This document shows, one piece after another, positions 25,788 to 33,643 of a DNA stretch of 64,000 nucleotides (within the stretch, counting starts at the first letter, position 1; the number at the start of each line of letters is the position of its first letter). This DNA is from Streptomyces actuosus (GTDB lineage Bacteria; Actinomycetota; Actinomycetes; Streptomycetales; Streptomycetaceae), in assembly GCF_016921115.1 (NCBI RefSeq), contig NZ_JAFFZS010000036.1:1-64000 (forward strand), in the 5' to 3' direction. Position numbers and translations under genes: made by a program. Under the pieces are notes generated by a model. It worked only from the letters and a program-made list of their open reading frames with translations, searched no databases and was not told where the DNA came from.

Positions 25788-26746
25788 TGAACGTACGACG
25801 ACGCCTCATACCCGCGCTGGCCACCACCGCGGTCGCCGCCCTCGGCGCGACCACCCTCACCGGCTGCTCGACCGACAGCGCGGCAGCCGGCACCGCGGGC
25901 ACGTTCGACGTCGTCGCGTCGTTCTACCCGATGGCCTACCTCGCCGAGCAGATCGGCGGCAGCCACGTGCACGTCACCAGCCTCACCGAACCCGGCCAGG
26001 AGCCGCACGACCTGGAGATCAGCGCCCGGCAGATCGTGCAGCTGGAGAAGGCCGACGCCGTCCTCTATCTGCGGGGCCTGCAGCCCGCCGTCGACAAGGC
26101 CGTCGCCCAGTCCGGCACCGGCACGAAGATCGACGCCACGACCCTGACGTCCCTGGAGCAGCACGGCAACGAGGTCGGCGGCCACGCCACCGCGCACGCC
26201 CACGAGCACGGCGGCGAAGAGGGCCGCGAGGACCCGCACATCTGGCTCGACCCGGTGAAGTACGCGGAGGTCGCCAAGGGCGTCGGCAGCGCCTTCGAGA
26301 AGGCCGACCCCGGCCACGCGGCCGACTACCGGAAGAACACCTCCCTGCTGCTGCGGAAGCTGGCCGACCTCGACACGAGCTTCCGGACCGGCCTGGCGAA
26401 CACCCGCACCAAGGTCTTCGTCACCACCCACGCCGCCTTCGGCTACCTCGCCGAGCGCTACGGCCTCACCGAGGAGGCCATCTCCGGCCTCGACCCCGAG
26501 TCCGAGCCGAGTGCCGCGCGGGTGAAGGACCTGGAGCGCATGGCGAAGGCCGACGGTGTCTCCACCGTCTTCTACGAGACCCTCGTCAGCGACAAGACCG
26601 CCCGGACCCTCGCCGCGGACACGGACCTGAGGACCGACGTCCTCGACCCGATCGAAGGCATCACCGAGGCGTCCCGCGGCGACGACTACATCGCGGTCAT
26701 GCGGGCCAACCTCAGGGCCCTGCGGACCGCCCTGGGCGCCGAGTGA
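25787..26746 (+). CDS. znuA: Zinc ABC transporter substrate-binding lipoprotein
   Basis: 319 residues from the ATG at 25787; an upstream in-frame ATG at 25778 lies inside the -10/Zur box. The lipoprotein signal ends at LTGC. The cluster A-I fold of ZnuA/TroA proteins is seen from FDVVASFYPMAYLAEQIGG, with metal ligand histidines in PHDLEIS, DPHIWLDP and TTHAAFGYLAERYG. A His/Glu-rich loop (HATAHAHEHGGEE) is typical of zinc rather than manganese binders. It captures zinc outside the membrane and delivers it to ZnuB. It is the first gene of znuA-znuC-znuB-zur. Confidence 0.95.
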   Translation: MNVRRRLIPALATTAVAALGATTLTGCSTDSAAAGTAGTFDVVASFYPMAYLAEQIGGSHVHVTSLTEPGQEPHDLEISARQIVQLEKADAVLYLRGLQPAVDKAVAQSGTGTKIDATTLTSLEQHGNEVGGHATAHAHEHGGEEGREDPHIWLDPVKYAEVAKGVGSAFEKADPGHAADYRKNTSLLLRKLADLDTSFRTGLANTRTKVFVTTHAAFGYLAERYGLTEEAISGLDPESEPSAARVKDLERMAKADGVSTVFYETLVSDKTARTLAADTDLRTDVLDPIEGITEASRGDDYIAVMRANLRALRTALGAE

Positions 26747-26817
26747 CCTTCGACGTGAGCACGGGGAGCGTGCGGAGCACAGGGATGACACACGACACCG
26801 ACGACACGGAGGACCGC

Positions 26818-27585
26818 GTGAGCGAGCCCGTCATACGCCTGCACGGCGTCCGCGCCGAACTGGGCTCGCGCCCCGTGCTGCGCGGCATCGACCTCACCGT
26901 CGCCCGCGGCGAGGTCGTCGCGCTGCTCGGCGCGAACGGCTCCGGCAAGTCCACGGCCGTGCGCAGCATCATCGGCCAGGTGCCGGTGAGCGCCGGCGAG
27001 ATCGACCTGTTCGGCACCCCGCGGCACCGCTTCCGCGACTGGTCGCGCGTGGGCTACGTCCCGCAGCGCACGACCGCGTCCGGCGGCGTCCCGGCGACGG
27101 TGACCGAGATCGTCTCCTCGGGCCGCCTGTCGCGCACGCGGTTCGGCCTGTTCCGCAGGGCCGACCAGGACGCGGTCCGGCGCGCCCTGGAACTGGTCGA
27201 CATGACGGACCGGGCGAGGGATCCGGTCGACGCCCTGTCCGGCGGCCAGCACCAGCGCGTGCTCATCGCCCGCGCGCTCGCCGCCGAACCCGAACTGCTG
27301 ATCATGGACGAGCCGATGGCCGGCGTCGACCTGGCCAGCCAGGAGGTGCTCGCCCGGACGCTGCGCGAGCAGGTCGACGCAGGCGCGACCGTCCTGCTCG
27401 TCCTGCACGAACTGGGCCCGCTGGAGCCGCTGATCGACCGCGCGGTGGTCCTGCGCGACGGCTGCGTCGTGCACGACGGCCCGCCGCCGAAGGCCGTCGG
27501 CCAGCACGCGCTGCCCGGCCACGACCATGTCCACCCGCACGCGCCGACCGGCGCCGAACCCCTCCGCACGGGACTGCTGAGCTGA
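26818..27585 (+). CDS. znuC: Zinc ABC transporter ATP-binding protein
   Basis: 255 residues. Walker A is LLGANGSGKST, signature is LSGGQHQRVLIARAL, Walker B is LLIMDEPMAG and the H-loop is LLVLHELG. GTG at 26818 has GGAGGA 4 bases upstream; an ATG 11 codons earlier is possible but less supported. A histidine-rich C-terminus (HDHVHPH) fits a zinc system. It overlaps znuB at the stop/start (TGATG), so the two are coupled. Confidence 0.95.
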   Translation: MSEPVIRLHGVRAELGSRPVLRGIDLTVARGEVVALLGANGSGKSTAVRSIIGQVPVSAGEIDLFGTPRHRFRDWSRVGYVPQRTTASGGVPATVTEIVSSGRLSRTRFGLFRRADQDAVRRALELVDMTDRARDPVDALSGGQHQRVLIARALAAEPELLIMDEPMAGVDLASQEVLARTLREQVDAGATVLLVLHELGPLEPLIDRAVVLRDGCVVHDGPPPKAVGQHALPGHDHVHPHAPTGAEPLRTGLLS

Positions 27586-28487
27586 TGGAACTCCTCGACT
27601 ACGCCTTCATGCAGCGGGCGCTGCTGGCCGCCGTCCTGGTCGGCGTGACCGCCCCCGCGATCGGCATCTACCTGGTGCAGCGCCGCCAGCCGCTCATGGG
27701 CGACGGCATCGGCCACGTCGCCATGACCGGCGTCGGCCTCGGCTTCCTGCTGAACACCTCGCCGGTGTGGATGGCGACCGCCGTCTCCGCGCTCGGCGCC
27801 GTCCTCATGGAGCTGATCCGCTGGTACGGCAGGACCCGCGGCGACATCGCCCTCGCCATGCTCTTCTACGGCGGCATGGCCGGCGGCGTGATGCTGGTCA
27901 ACCTCACGCCGGGCGGGTCCAACGCCAACCTCAGTTCGTACCTGTTCGGCTCGCTGTCCACGGTCTCGCCCTCGGACGTGACGGCCATCTCGATCCTGGC
28001 CGCGTTCGTGATCGTGGTCACCCTGGGGCTGCGGCGGCAGCTGTTCGCGGTCAGCCAGGACGAGGAGTTCGCCCGGGTCACCGGTCTGCCGGTGCGGGCG
28101 CTGAACCTGCTCGTCGCGGTCACCGCGGCCGTCACCGTCACCGTGGCCATGCGGGTCGTCGGACTGATCCTGGTGTCCGCGCTGATGGTGGTCCCGGTCG
28201 CCGCGGCCCAGCAGCTCACACGCAGCTTCGCCGCGACCTTCGTCATCGCCGTGGCCCTCGGCGTCACGGTGACCATCGGCGGCACCGTCACCTCGTACTA
28301 CCAGGACGTGCCGCCCGGCGCGACGATCGTGCTGCTGACGATCGCCGCGTTCATCGCCCTCACCGCACTCGCCGCCCCGCTGGCGCGCCGCCGCGCCCGG
28401 GCCGCATCCGCCGCACAGCCTGCGCGGGAACCGGCGGAGTGCGCGATTCCGGCCACCCGGAGCGCGGGCGACGAGGTCGGCGCCTGA
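27585..28487 (+). CDS. znuB: Zinc ABC transporter permease
   Basis: 300 residues with about 8 membrane helices, ABC-3 family. Recognisable parts are MGDGIGHVAMTGVGLGFLL and VVGLILVSALMVVPVAAAQQL. It forms the inner-membrane channel with ZnuC. The start overlaps the znuC stop by one base. The C-terminal ~30 residues are an Ala/Arg-rich tail. zur follows after 61 bases. Confidence 0.95.
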   Translation: MELLDYAFMQRALLAAVLVGVTAPAIGIYLVQRRQPLMGDGIGHVAMTGVGLGFLLNTSPVWMATAVSALGAVLMELIRWYGRTRGDIALAMLFYGGMAGGVMLVNLTPGGSNANLSSYLFGSLSTVSPSDVTAISILAAFVIVVTLGLRRQLFAVSQDEEFARVTGLPVRALNLLVAVTAAVTVTVAMRVVGLILVSALMVVPVAAAQQLTRSFAATFVIAVALGVTVTIGGTVTSYYQDVPPGATIVLLTIAAFIALTALAAPLARRRARAASAAQPAREPAECAIPATRSAGDEVGA

Positions 28488-28548
28488 CCCGGCCCGAGCC
28501 GGACTGGCACAATGGCCCGGCAGGCGCAGACGTGTGAGGAGGCAACCG

Positions 28549-28977
28549 GTGACGACCGCTGGACCGCCCGTGAAGGGCCGCGCCACCCGGCAGCGTGCCG
28601 CCGTGGCGGCAGCCCTCGACGAGGTCGACGAGTTCCGCAGTGCGCAGGATCTCCACGACATGCTCAAGCACAAGGGCGACTCGGTCGGTCTGACGACGGT
28701 CTACCGCACGCTGCAGTCCCTCGCCGAGGCCGGCGAGGTCGACGTCCTGCGCACCTCCGAGGGCGAGTCCGTCTACCGCCGCTGCTCCACCGGCGAGCAC
28801 CACCACCACCTGGTCTGCCGCGGCTGCGGCAAGGCCGTCGAGGTCGAGGGCCCGGCGGTGGAGAAGTGGGCGGAGGCCATCGCGGCGGAGCACGGGTACG
28901 TCAACGTGGCCCACACCGTGGAGATCTTCGGCACCTGCGCGGACTGCGCGAACTGCGCGGAGGCCCGCCGGGACTGA
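28549..28977 (+). CDS. zur: Zinc uptake regulator Zur (Fur family)
   Basis: 142 residues. GTG at 28549 has a perfect GAGGAGG 6 bases upstream. The winged helix contains SVGLTTVYRTLQSLAEAGEVD. The metal domain contains EHHHHLVCRGCGKAVEV and FGTCADCANCAE, giving regulatory His/Cys ligands and the two CxxC pairs of the structural zinc site. Zinc-loaded Zur would repress its own operon at 25750-25787. In Streptomyces, Zur also controls zinc-free ribosomal protein paralogues, which are not in this window. Confidence 0.95.
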   Translation: MTTAGPPVKGRATRQRAAVAAALDEVDEFRSAQDLHDMLKHKGDSVGLTTVYRTLQSLAEAGEVDVLRTSEGESVYRRCSTGEHHHHLVCRGCGKAVEVEGPAVEKWAEAIAAEHGYVNVAHTVEIFGTCADCANCAEARRD

Positions 28978-28998
28978 ACCGCCGGACAACGGCGGACG

Positions 28999-29020
28999 CC
29001 CGGCGGGCCGAACCGCCGGG
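28999..29020. terminator. Stem-loop between zur and uppS
   Basis: CCCGGCGG and CCGCCGGG form a perfect 8-base stem with a 6-base loop, preceded at 28979-28995 by a smaller hairpin (CCGCCG/CGGCGG). Placement between convergent genes suggests a bidirectional terminator. Confidence 0.6.
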
Positions 29021-29073
29021 CCGCACTGCCGGCCCCGGCCGCGCGGCCGGAACCGCGCCGTCGGGCGAACGGC

Positions 29074-29910
29074 TCAGGTGCTGGGTCCGCCCTCCATCGC
29101 CAGCAGTTCCTCGTTGGGGATCGCCCCACCGAACCGCCGGTCCCGCGAGGCGAACTCCACGCACGCCCGCCACAGGTCGCGGCGGTCGAAGTCGGGCCAC
29201 AGGACGTCCTGGAACACCATCTCGGCGTAGGCGCTCTGCCACAGCAGATAGTTGGAGGTGCGCTGCTCGCCGCTCGGCCGCAGGAACAGGTCGACGTCCG
29301 GCATGTCCGGGTAGTAGAGGTACTTCGCGAACGTCTTCTCGTTGACCTTGGAGGGGTCCAGGCGCCCGGCCTTCACGTCCTCCGCGAGCGCCTGTGCCGC
29401 GTCGGCGATCTCCGCGCGCCCGCCGTAGTTCATGCAGAAGTACAGCGTGAGCCGGTCGTTGCCCTTGGTCTGCTCCTGCGCGATCTGCAGTTCCTTGGCG
29501 ACCGACTTCCACAGCTTGGGCATGCGGCCCACCCAGCGCACCCGGATGCCGAGCTGGTCGAGCTGGTCGCGGGTCTTGCGGATGAAGTCGCGGTTGAAGT
29601 TCATCAGGAAGCGCACCTCGTCCGGGGACCGCTTCCAGTTCTCGGTGGAGAAGGCGTAGAGCGAGATCGCGCCGACGCCGATCTCGATCGCGCCCTGCAG
29701 CACGTCCAGCACGCGCTCGGCGCCGACCTTGTGCCCCTCGGTGCGCGGCAGACCGCGCTCCTTGGCCCAGCGGCCGTTGCCGTCCATGACGATCGCCACG
29801 TGGTTCGGGACCAGCTCACCGGGGAGCTTCGGCGCCCGCGCACCGGACGGGTGCGGCTCCGGCGTCCTGTAGTCCCGGCGCTGCAGCCCCAGGAACTGGC
29901 GTACGACCAT
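29074..29910 (-). CDS. uppS: Isoprenyl transferase (cis-prenyl diphosphate synthase)
   Basis: 278 residues. Condenses isopentenyl diphosphate units into long-chain polyprenyl diphosphate for cell-wall lipid carriers. Signatures are VMDGNGRWAKERGLPRTEGH, LYAFSTENWKRS and DLFLRPSGEQRTSNYLLWQ, then the conserved LWPDF. ATG at 29910 follows GGGAG. It lies 22 bases downstream of recO on the same strand, the common recO-uppS order in actinobacteria. It is convergent with zur. Confidence 0.96.
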   Translation of the reverse strand: MVVRQFLGLQRRDYRTPEPHPSGARAPKLPGELVPNHVAIVMDGNGRWAKERGLPRTEGHKVGAERVLDVLQGAIEIGVGAISLYAFSTENWKRSPDEVRFLMNFNRDFIRKTRDQLDQLGIRVRWVGRMPKLWKSVAKELQIAQEQTKGNDRLTLYFCMNYGGRAEIADAAQALAEDVKAGRLDPSKVNEKTFAKYLYYPDMPDVDLFLRPSGEQRTSNYLLWQSAYAEMVFQDVLWPDFDRRDLWRACVEFASRDRRFGGAIPNEELLAMEGGPST

Positions 29911-29932
29911 GTCGTTTCGTCTCCCTCGTCCC

Positions 29933-30679
29933 TTACTTCTCCACGTACCGAAGCGACCGCAGCCCGCGCTCCAGATGCCAGTGCAGGTACGCGGACACCA
30001 GTCCGCTCCCCTCCCTGACGTACCGCGACTCGCACGCGTCCGCGGTCTCCCAGTCACCCGTGAGCAGTGCGCCGAGCAGTTCGAGCGTCTGCGGTGACGG
30101 TACGACGCTACCGGGCACCCGGCAGTCCACGCACAGCGAGCCTCCCGAGGCCACCGAGAAGAACCGGTTGGGTCCGGGCATCCCGCACTTCGCGCAGCCG
30201 CTGAAGCTGGGCGCGTACCCGTTGACCGCCAGCGACCTCAGCAGGAACGCGTCGAGCACGAGGTGCGGCGCGTGCTCCCCGCGGGAGAGGGTGCGCAGAC
30301 CGCCCACGAGCAGCAGGTACTGCTGGACCGCGGGCTCCCCCTCGTGGTCGGTGAACCGCTCGGCGGTCTCCAGCATGGCCGTCCCGGCGGTGTACCGCGC
30401 GTAGTCCGCCACGATCCCGCCACCGTAGGGAGCGATGGTCTCGCTCTGCGTGCACAGCGGCAGCCCGCGCCCGACCAACTCGCTGCCCCGCGCGAAGAAC
30501 TGCACGTCGACGTGGGAGAACGGCTCCAGCCGCGCCCCGAACTTGGACTTGGTGCGCCGCACCCCCCGGGCCACGGCACGCACCCGCCCGTGCCCGCGTG
30601 TGAGCAGCGTGATGATCCGGTCCGCCTCACCCAGCTTCTGGGTGCGCAGCACGATGCCGTCGTCGCGGAACAGACTCAT
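29933..30679 (-). CDS. recO: DNA repair protein RecO
   Basis: 248 residues. The N-terminal OB fold starts LFRDDGIVLRTQKLGEADRIITLL. A zinc finger is formed by CAKCG and CVDC, 20 residues apart. RecO loads RecA onto SSB-covered DNA with RecR. ATG at 30679 follows GGGAG at good spacing; the longer open frame upstream looks non-coding. It heads a recO-uppS unit. Confidence 0.95.
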   Translation of the reverse strand: MSLFRDDGIVLRTQKLGEADRIITLLTRGHGRVRAVARGVRRTKSKFGARLEPFSHVDVQFFARGSELVGRGLPLCTQSETIAPYGGGIVADYARYTAGTAMLETAERFTDHEGEPAVQQYLLLVGGLRTLSRGEHAPHLVLDAFLLRSLAVNGYAPSFSGCAKCGMPGPNRFFSVASGGSLCVDCRVPGSVVPSPQTLELLGALLTGDWETADACESRYVREGSGLVSAYLHWHLERGLRSLRYVEK

Positions 30680-31113
30680 GACCCCATTCTCCCGTACCGC
30701 ACCCCCTCCCCTGCCCGACCGGGCGAAAGGGGACGGTATGCAGGTTTCGTCCCCCACGGACGCCTTCCTCTCGGTGCGGGGTGCCGACCGGAGGTGTGCG
30801 GCGGATGCCCGCGCGCCGGTTCCCCAGGAGCGCCCCGGCGTGCCGGGGCGGGCCGCGGCACCGGCGCCTGCGCTTGCGCTTGCACCTGAGACGGAGGCGG
30901 CATCGCGTCGTGGGGCTCGCGCGGGTGGGCGCCGAGGACCGCGCGGTGGACCGCGCGCGTGGCCGTCTCCCGAGGGGTCTCGGGGCGTCCAGGGGATGTC
31001 TCGGGGTGTCTCCCGGGGCCGTCGGCCCGCACGCGGCTCGTCCGGAATCGGCCCGGCGACCCGGGCAACCGAATCGGCGCGACCGGTGGTCTGGAGGGCG
31101 AGGAGGGTTCTTG
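30680..31113. other. Gap between recO and the sigma factor gene
   Basis: 434 bases with no supported gene. Between about 30970 and 31020 there are G-rich near-repeats (GTCTCGGGG, GTCTCCCGGGG). The promoters of recO (minus) and of the sigma factor gene (plus) must lie here, but I cannot place their hexamers. Confidence 0.4.
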
Positions 31114-31650
31114 ATGCAGGCCGAACTGGAGAATCGATTCCAGGAATTCGTCCGGGCGCGCTGGTCGCACCTGGTGCGGACCGCCTATCTGCTCACGGGG
31201 GACGCCCACCACGCCGAGGATCTCACGCAGACGGCGCTGGCGAAGGCGTACCGGTCGTGGCGGCGCGTGGCGCGCGCCGACAACCCGGAGGCGTACGTGC
31301 GCCGGATGCTGGTCAGCTGCAACAGCGACCGCTTCCGCAAGCGGCGGGTCCAGGAGTCACTGACCGCGGCCCCACCGGACAGGGCGGGGAGCGAGGAGGC
31401 GACCTCGTGGGCCGCCGAGCGCAGTGCGCTGATGACGGCACTGGCCGGGCTGCCGCCGAGGCAGCGGGCCGTGGTGGTGATGCGGTACTGGGAGGACCTG
31501 TCCGAGGCGGAGGTGGCCGGGGTGCTCGGCTGCTCGCCGGGGACGGTGAAGAGCCAGGCGTCGAAGGGGCTGGCGAAGTTGCGTACGTATCCGGGGCTCG
31601 TCCAGTTGGCCGGCGGGACCGTGGCGAGCGGGCAGGGAGGCACGAGGTGA
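31114..31650 (+). CDS. SigE-family ECF RNA polymerase sigma factor
   Basis: 178 residues. Region 2 is seen in RTAYLLTGDAHHAEDLTQTALAKAYRSW and region 4 in LPPRQRAVVVMRYWEDLSEAEVAGVLGCSPGTVKS. ATG at 31114 follows AGGAGGG by 6 bases. It overlaps the next gene by 4 bases (GTGA); that gene encodes a membrane protein, so the pair looks like a sigma factor and a membrane-bound controller. The regulon is unknown. The same SigE-like family is highly expanded in streptomycetes. Confidence 0.92.
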   Translation: MQAELENRFQEFVRARWSHLVRTAYLLTGDAHHAEDLTQTALAKAYRSWRRVARADNPEAYVRRMLVSCNSDRFRKRRVQESLTAAPPDRAGSEEATSWAAERSALMTALAGLPPRQRAVVVMRYWEDLSEAEVAGVLGCSPGTVKSQASKGLAKLRTYPGLVQLAGGTVASGQGGTR

Positions 31651-32606
31651 GCGGGGAGCACGAGCGGGACATGGAGGAGCAGATGCGCGATCTGCTCGCC
31701 GAGGACGCCTACACGATCCAGCCGTCGCCGGTCCCGTATCCGGCGATCCGGCGGCAGGGCGCCTCCGAGCGCAGGCGTCGCGTGGCGATCGCGGGTGCGG
31801 CGATCGTCGCCCTCGGCGCGCTGCCGGTGGGGGCGTACGCGCTGGGCGGTACGGACCGGGGCGGCTCGGACACCGCCGCCCCCCGGCCCACGGCCGGCGC
31901 GCCGCAGGACACGGCGACCTCCGCGTCGCCGGCCACCTCCCCGGCGGCGTCCCCGTCGCCGACCGGGCCCGCGCGGCCCACCACCGACGGGCAGCTGCTG
32001 GACGGGATCGGCTTCGCGCAGGCCGCGCACGGGCTGCAGCAGTGCCTGGACTACGACGAGGAGTCCAAGAAGGACCTGCGCGAGGACAGCCCGGCCCGCA
32101 AGGACGGCGGCCTCGGCACGGCGTCCGACTACCGGATCATCCTGGCGATGCACAGCACCGGCGACTCCAACGCCCCGGGCGACGGCTTCTTCGTCGTCGC
32201 CGTGAAGGAGCAGCCGCGGCTGACCCGGCTGATCTGCAACATCCGGGACGGCCGGGCGCAGGGTCTGAACGCCAGTGTCGGCGGCACGCGCGACGACACC
32301 GGCCAGCCGGTCTCCGCCGACATCAACAGCGGCAAGCTCTACCAGCAGTCCGTGCTGGACAACGGGCATTGGAAGCTGCCGTTCCGCTGGGGGCTCATCG
32401 GCACGGTGCAACCGTCGGTGGCCAAGGTGACGGTCGACTACGGCGACAGCAGCAGCGAGGCCGCGCTCGACCACGGCTGGTTCGTGGCGTCCGGCACGCT
32501 CGGCCGGCAGGTCACCCGGGCCCCGCACGTCAAGGGCTTCGACGCGGCGGGCAAGCTCGTCTACGACTCCGACCTGGACAAGAGCTACGAGAAGACCCTC
32601 CCCTGA
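31647..32606 (+). CDS. Membrane protein co-translated with the ECF sigma factor (possible anti-sigma)
   Basis: 319 residues. The cytoplasmic N-terminus (about 50 residues, EEQMRDLLAEDAYTI) is followed by one membrane helix (RVAIAGAAIVALGALPVGAYAL), then a Thr/Pro/Ala/Ser linker and an extracellular domain of about 200 residues. No HxxxCxxC zinc motif of ZAS anti-sigma factors is present. The overlap with the sigma gene and GGGAGG upstream suggest fixed stoichiometry, which supports an anti-sigma role by context only. Confidence 0.75.
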   Translation: MSGEHERDMEEQMRDLLAEDAYTIQPSPVPYPAIRRQGASERRRRVAIAGAAIVALGALPVGAYALGGTDRGGSDTAAPRPTAGAPQDTATSASPATSPAASPSPTGPARPTTDGQLLDGIGFAQAAHGLQQCLDYDEESKKDLREDSPARKDGGLGTASDYRIILAMHSTGDSNAPGDGFFVVAVKEQPRLTRLICNIRDGRAQGLNASVGGTRDDTGQPVSADINSGKLYQQSVLDNGHWKLPFRWGLIGTVQPSVAKVTVDYGDSSSEAALDHGWFVASGTLGRQVTRAPHVKGFDAAGKLVYDSDLDKSYEKTLP

Positions 32607-32725
32607 CGGGCCGTCGGAGCAGGCCGATCACGGGCGCGTCGTCCCCACCCGACGGGGGTGGGTGGGGCGGGGCGCCCGGACCGGCGGTGACTGCCGGAGT
32701 CCCCCCACGGGCGGCCGGCGGACGG

Positions 32726-33343
32726 CTACGACGGGGTCCGCGCCGCTTCCAGCAGGCGGGGGACGTCGTCGGCGCGGATGGTGAGGGCGGTGCCGACGGT
32801 GGCGAGGACCTCGCGTTCGGCGGGGGTGTAGGGACCGTCGGCGAGGGCGATGCGGGCCCCCTGCAGCAGGATCGATTCGCGGCCGACGGGGGCGAGGTGC
32901 GGGGCGAGCGGGTCGAGGGCCTCGTGGAGCTCTATGGCCAGCCCGGCGCCGCAGGAGGATCCGAGGACCCGGCCGGTGTCCTCGGCCAGTGCCTCGACGA
33001 GCGCGGCCAGCTGCCGGCGGGTGCAGTCGCCGAAGCCGGCGGCGCGGACCGCGCTCGCGGCGGCCTCCAGGGCCGCGGGCGAGCAGGTGCCGCCCGCGGC
33101 GAGGACAGCGAGGGCGACGGTGTGGACGGCGTCGCGGAGCATGGCGGAGAAGCGGGTGGTGGTGGGGTGGTCCAGGGCGTCGGGCCTGAAGTGGCGGCAG
33201 CAGGAGGCGCACTCGACGACCGGGCCGGTCTCACCGCGCGGGAGTACGGGTACCCCCAGGAAGGTGAGGCGCCGGCGCCCGGTGAGCCGCTGGTAGTTGC
33301 GGTCGCCTCCGCAGCCCGGACAGAAGAACTCGCCGTCGCCCAT
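32726..33343 (-). CDS. TerB-like protein with N-terminal zinc ribbon
   Basis: About 205 residues from the ATG at 33343; no strong ribosome binding site is seen and the frame is open further upstream, so the start is uncertain. The N-terminus has CPGCG and later CASCCRHF, a likely zinc ribbon. The remaining helical domain (LAALVEALAEDTGRVLG, LLQGARIALADGPYTPAEREVLATVGTAL) resembles the TerB/DjlA-like fold, with the acidic ADGPYTPAE loop. The molecular role is unknown. A putative -10 (TAACAT) lies about 130 bases upstream. Confidence 0.75.
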   Translation of the reverse strand: MGDGEFFCPGCGGDRNYQRLTGRRRLTFLGVPVLPRGETGPVVECASCCRHFRPDALDHPTTTRFSAMLRDAVHTVALAVLAAGGTCSPAALEAAASAVRAAGFGDCTRRQLAALVEALAEDTGRVLGSSCGAGLAIELHEALDPLAPHLAPVGRESILLQGARIALADGPYTPAEREVLATVGTALTIRADDVPRLLEAARTPS

Positions 33344-33588
33344 GGGTGTCCATGCGGTACGGGTGCCCAGGATGCGCGAAAGCCCGGCGGCACGGCCGTT
33401 TCGTCCCCGTCCTGGCAGCACGTCGCACCTCCCGCGAAACGTGGCGGCAACATCGCCGCGCTTGCGTGATGTTAGCCACATCCACGAGGACGAGTCAGTA
33501 CCCCGGACGAGACCTTTTCGTGACCTGTGGTGCCGACTGGCCGAGATACGGCGCTCCGGCCGGCGCCTCGGGGCGCCCCGAACGAGGG

Positions 33589-33620
33589 TGCCCCGGCCGC
33601 CGGAAACGGCGGCCGGGGCA
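33589..33620 (-). terminator. leuA terminator
   Basis: A perfect 14-base stem starting TGCCCCGGCCGCCG closes on a GAAA tetraloop. It lies 24 bases downstream of the leuA stop codon. The rest of the 300-base spacer to the TerB-like gene shows nothing further beyond its promoter area. Confidence 0.85.
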
Positions 33621-33643
33621 GGAAGACGCCGGGTCGGCGCGGG

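Noticed and set aside
30900..31030. G-rich near-repeats before the sigma factor gene as a possible repeat array
   Set aside because: Units are irregular and short, with no constant spacing, so neither a CRISPR nor a true tandem repeat.
30435..31646. Plus-strand frame upstream of the sigma partner gene
   Set aside because: It only becomes protein-like at the GTG at 31647, which has its own ribosome binding site.
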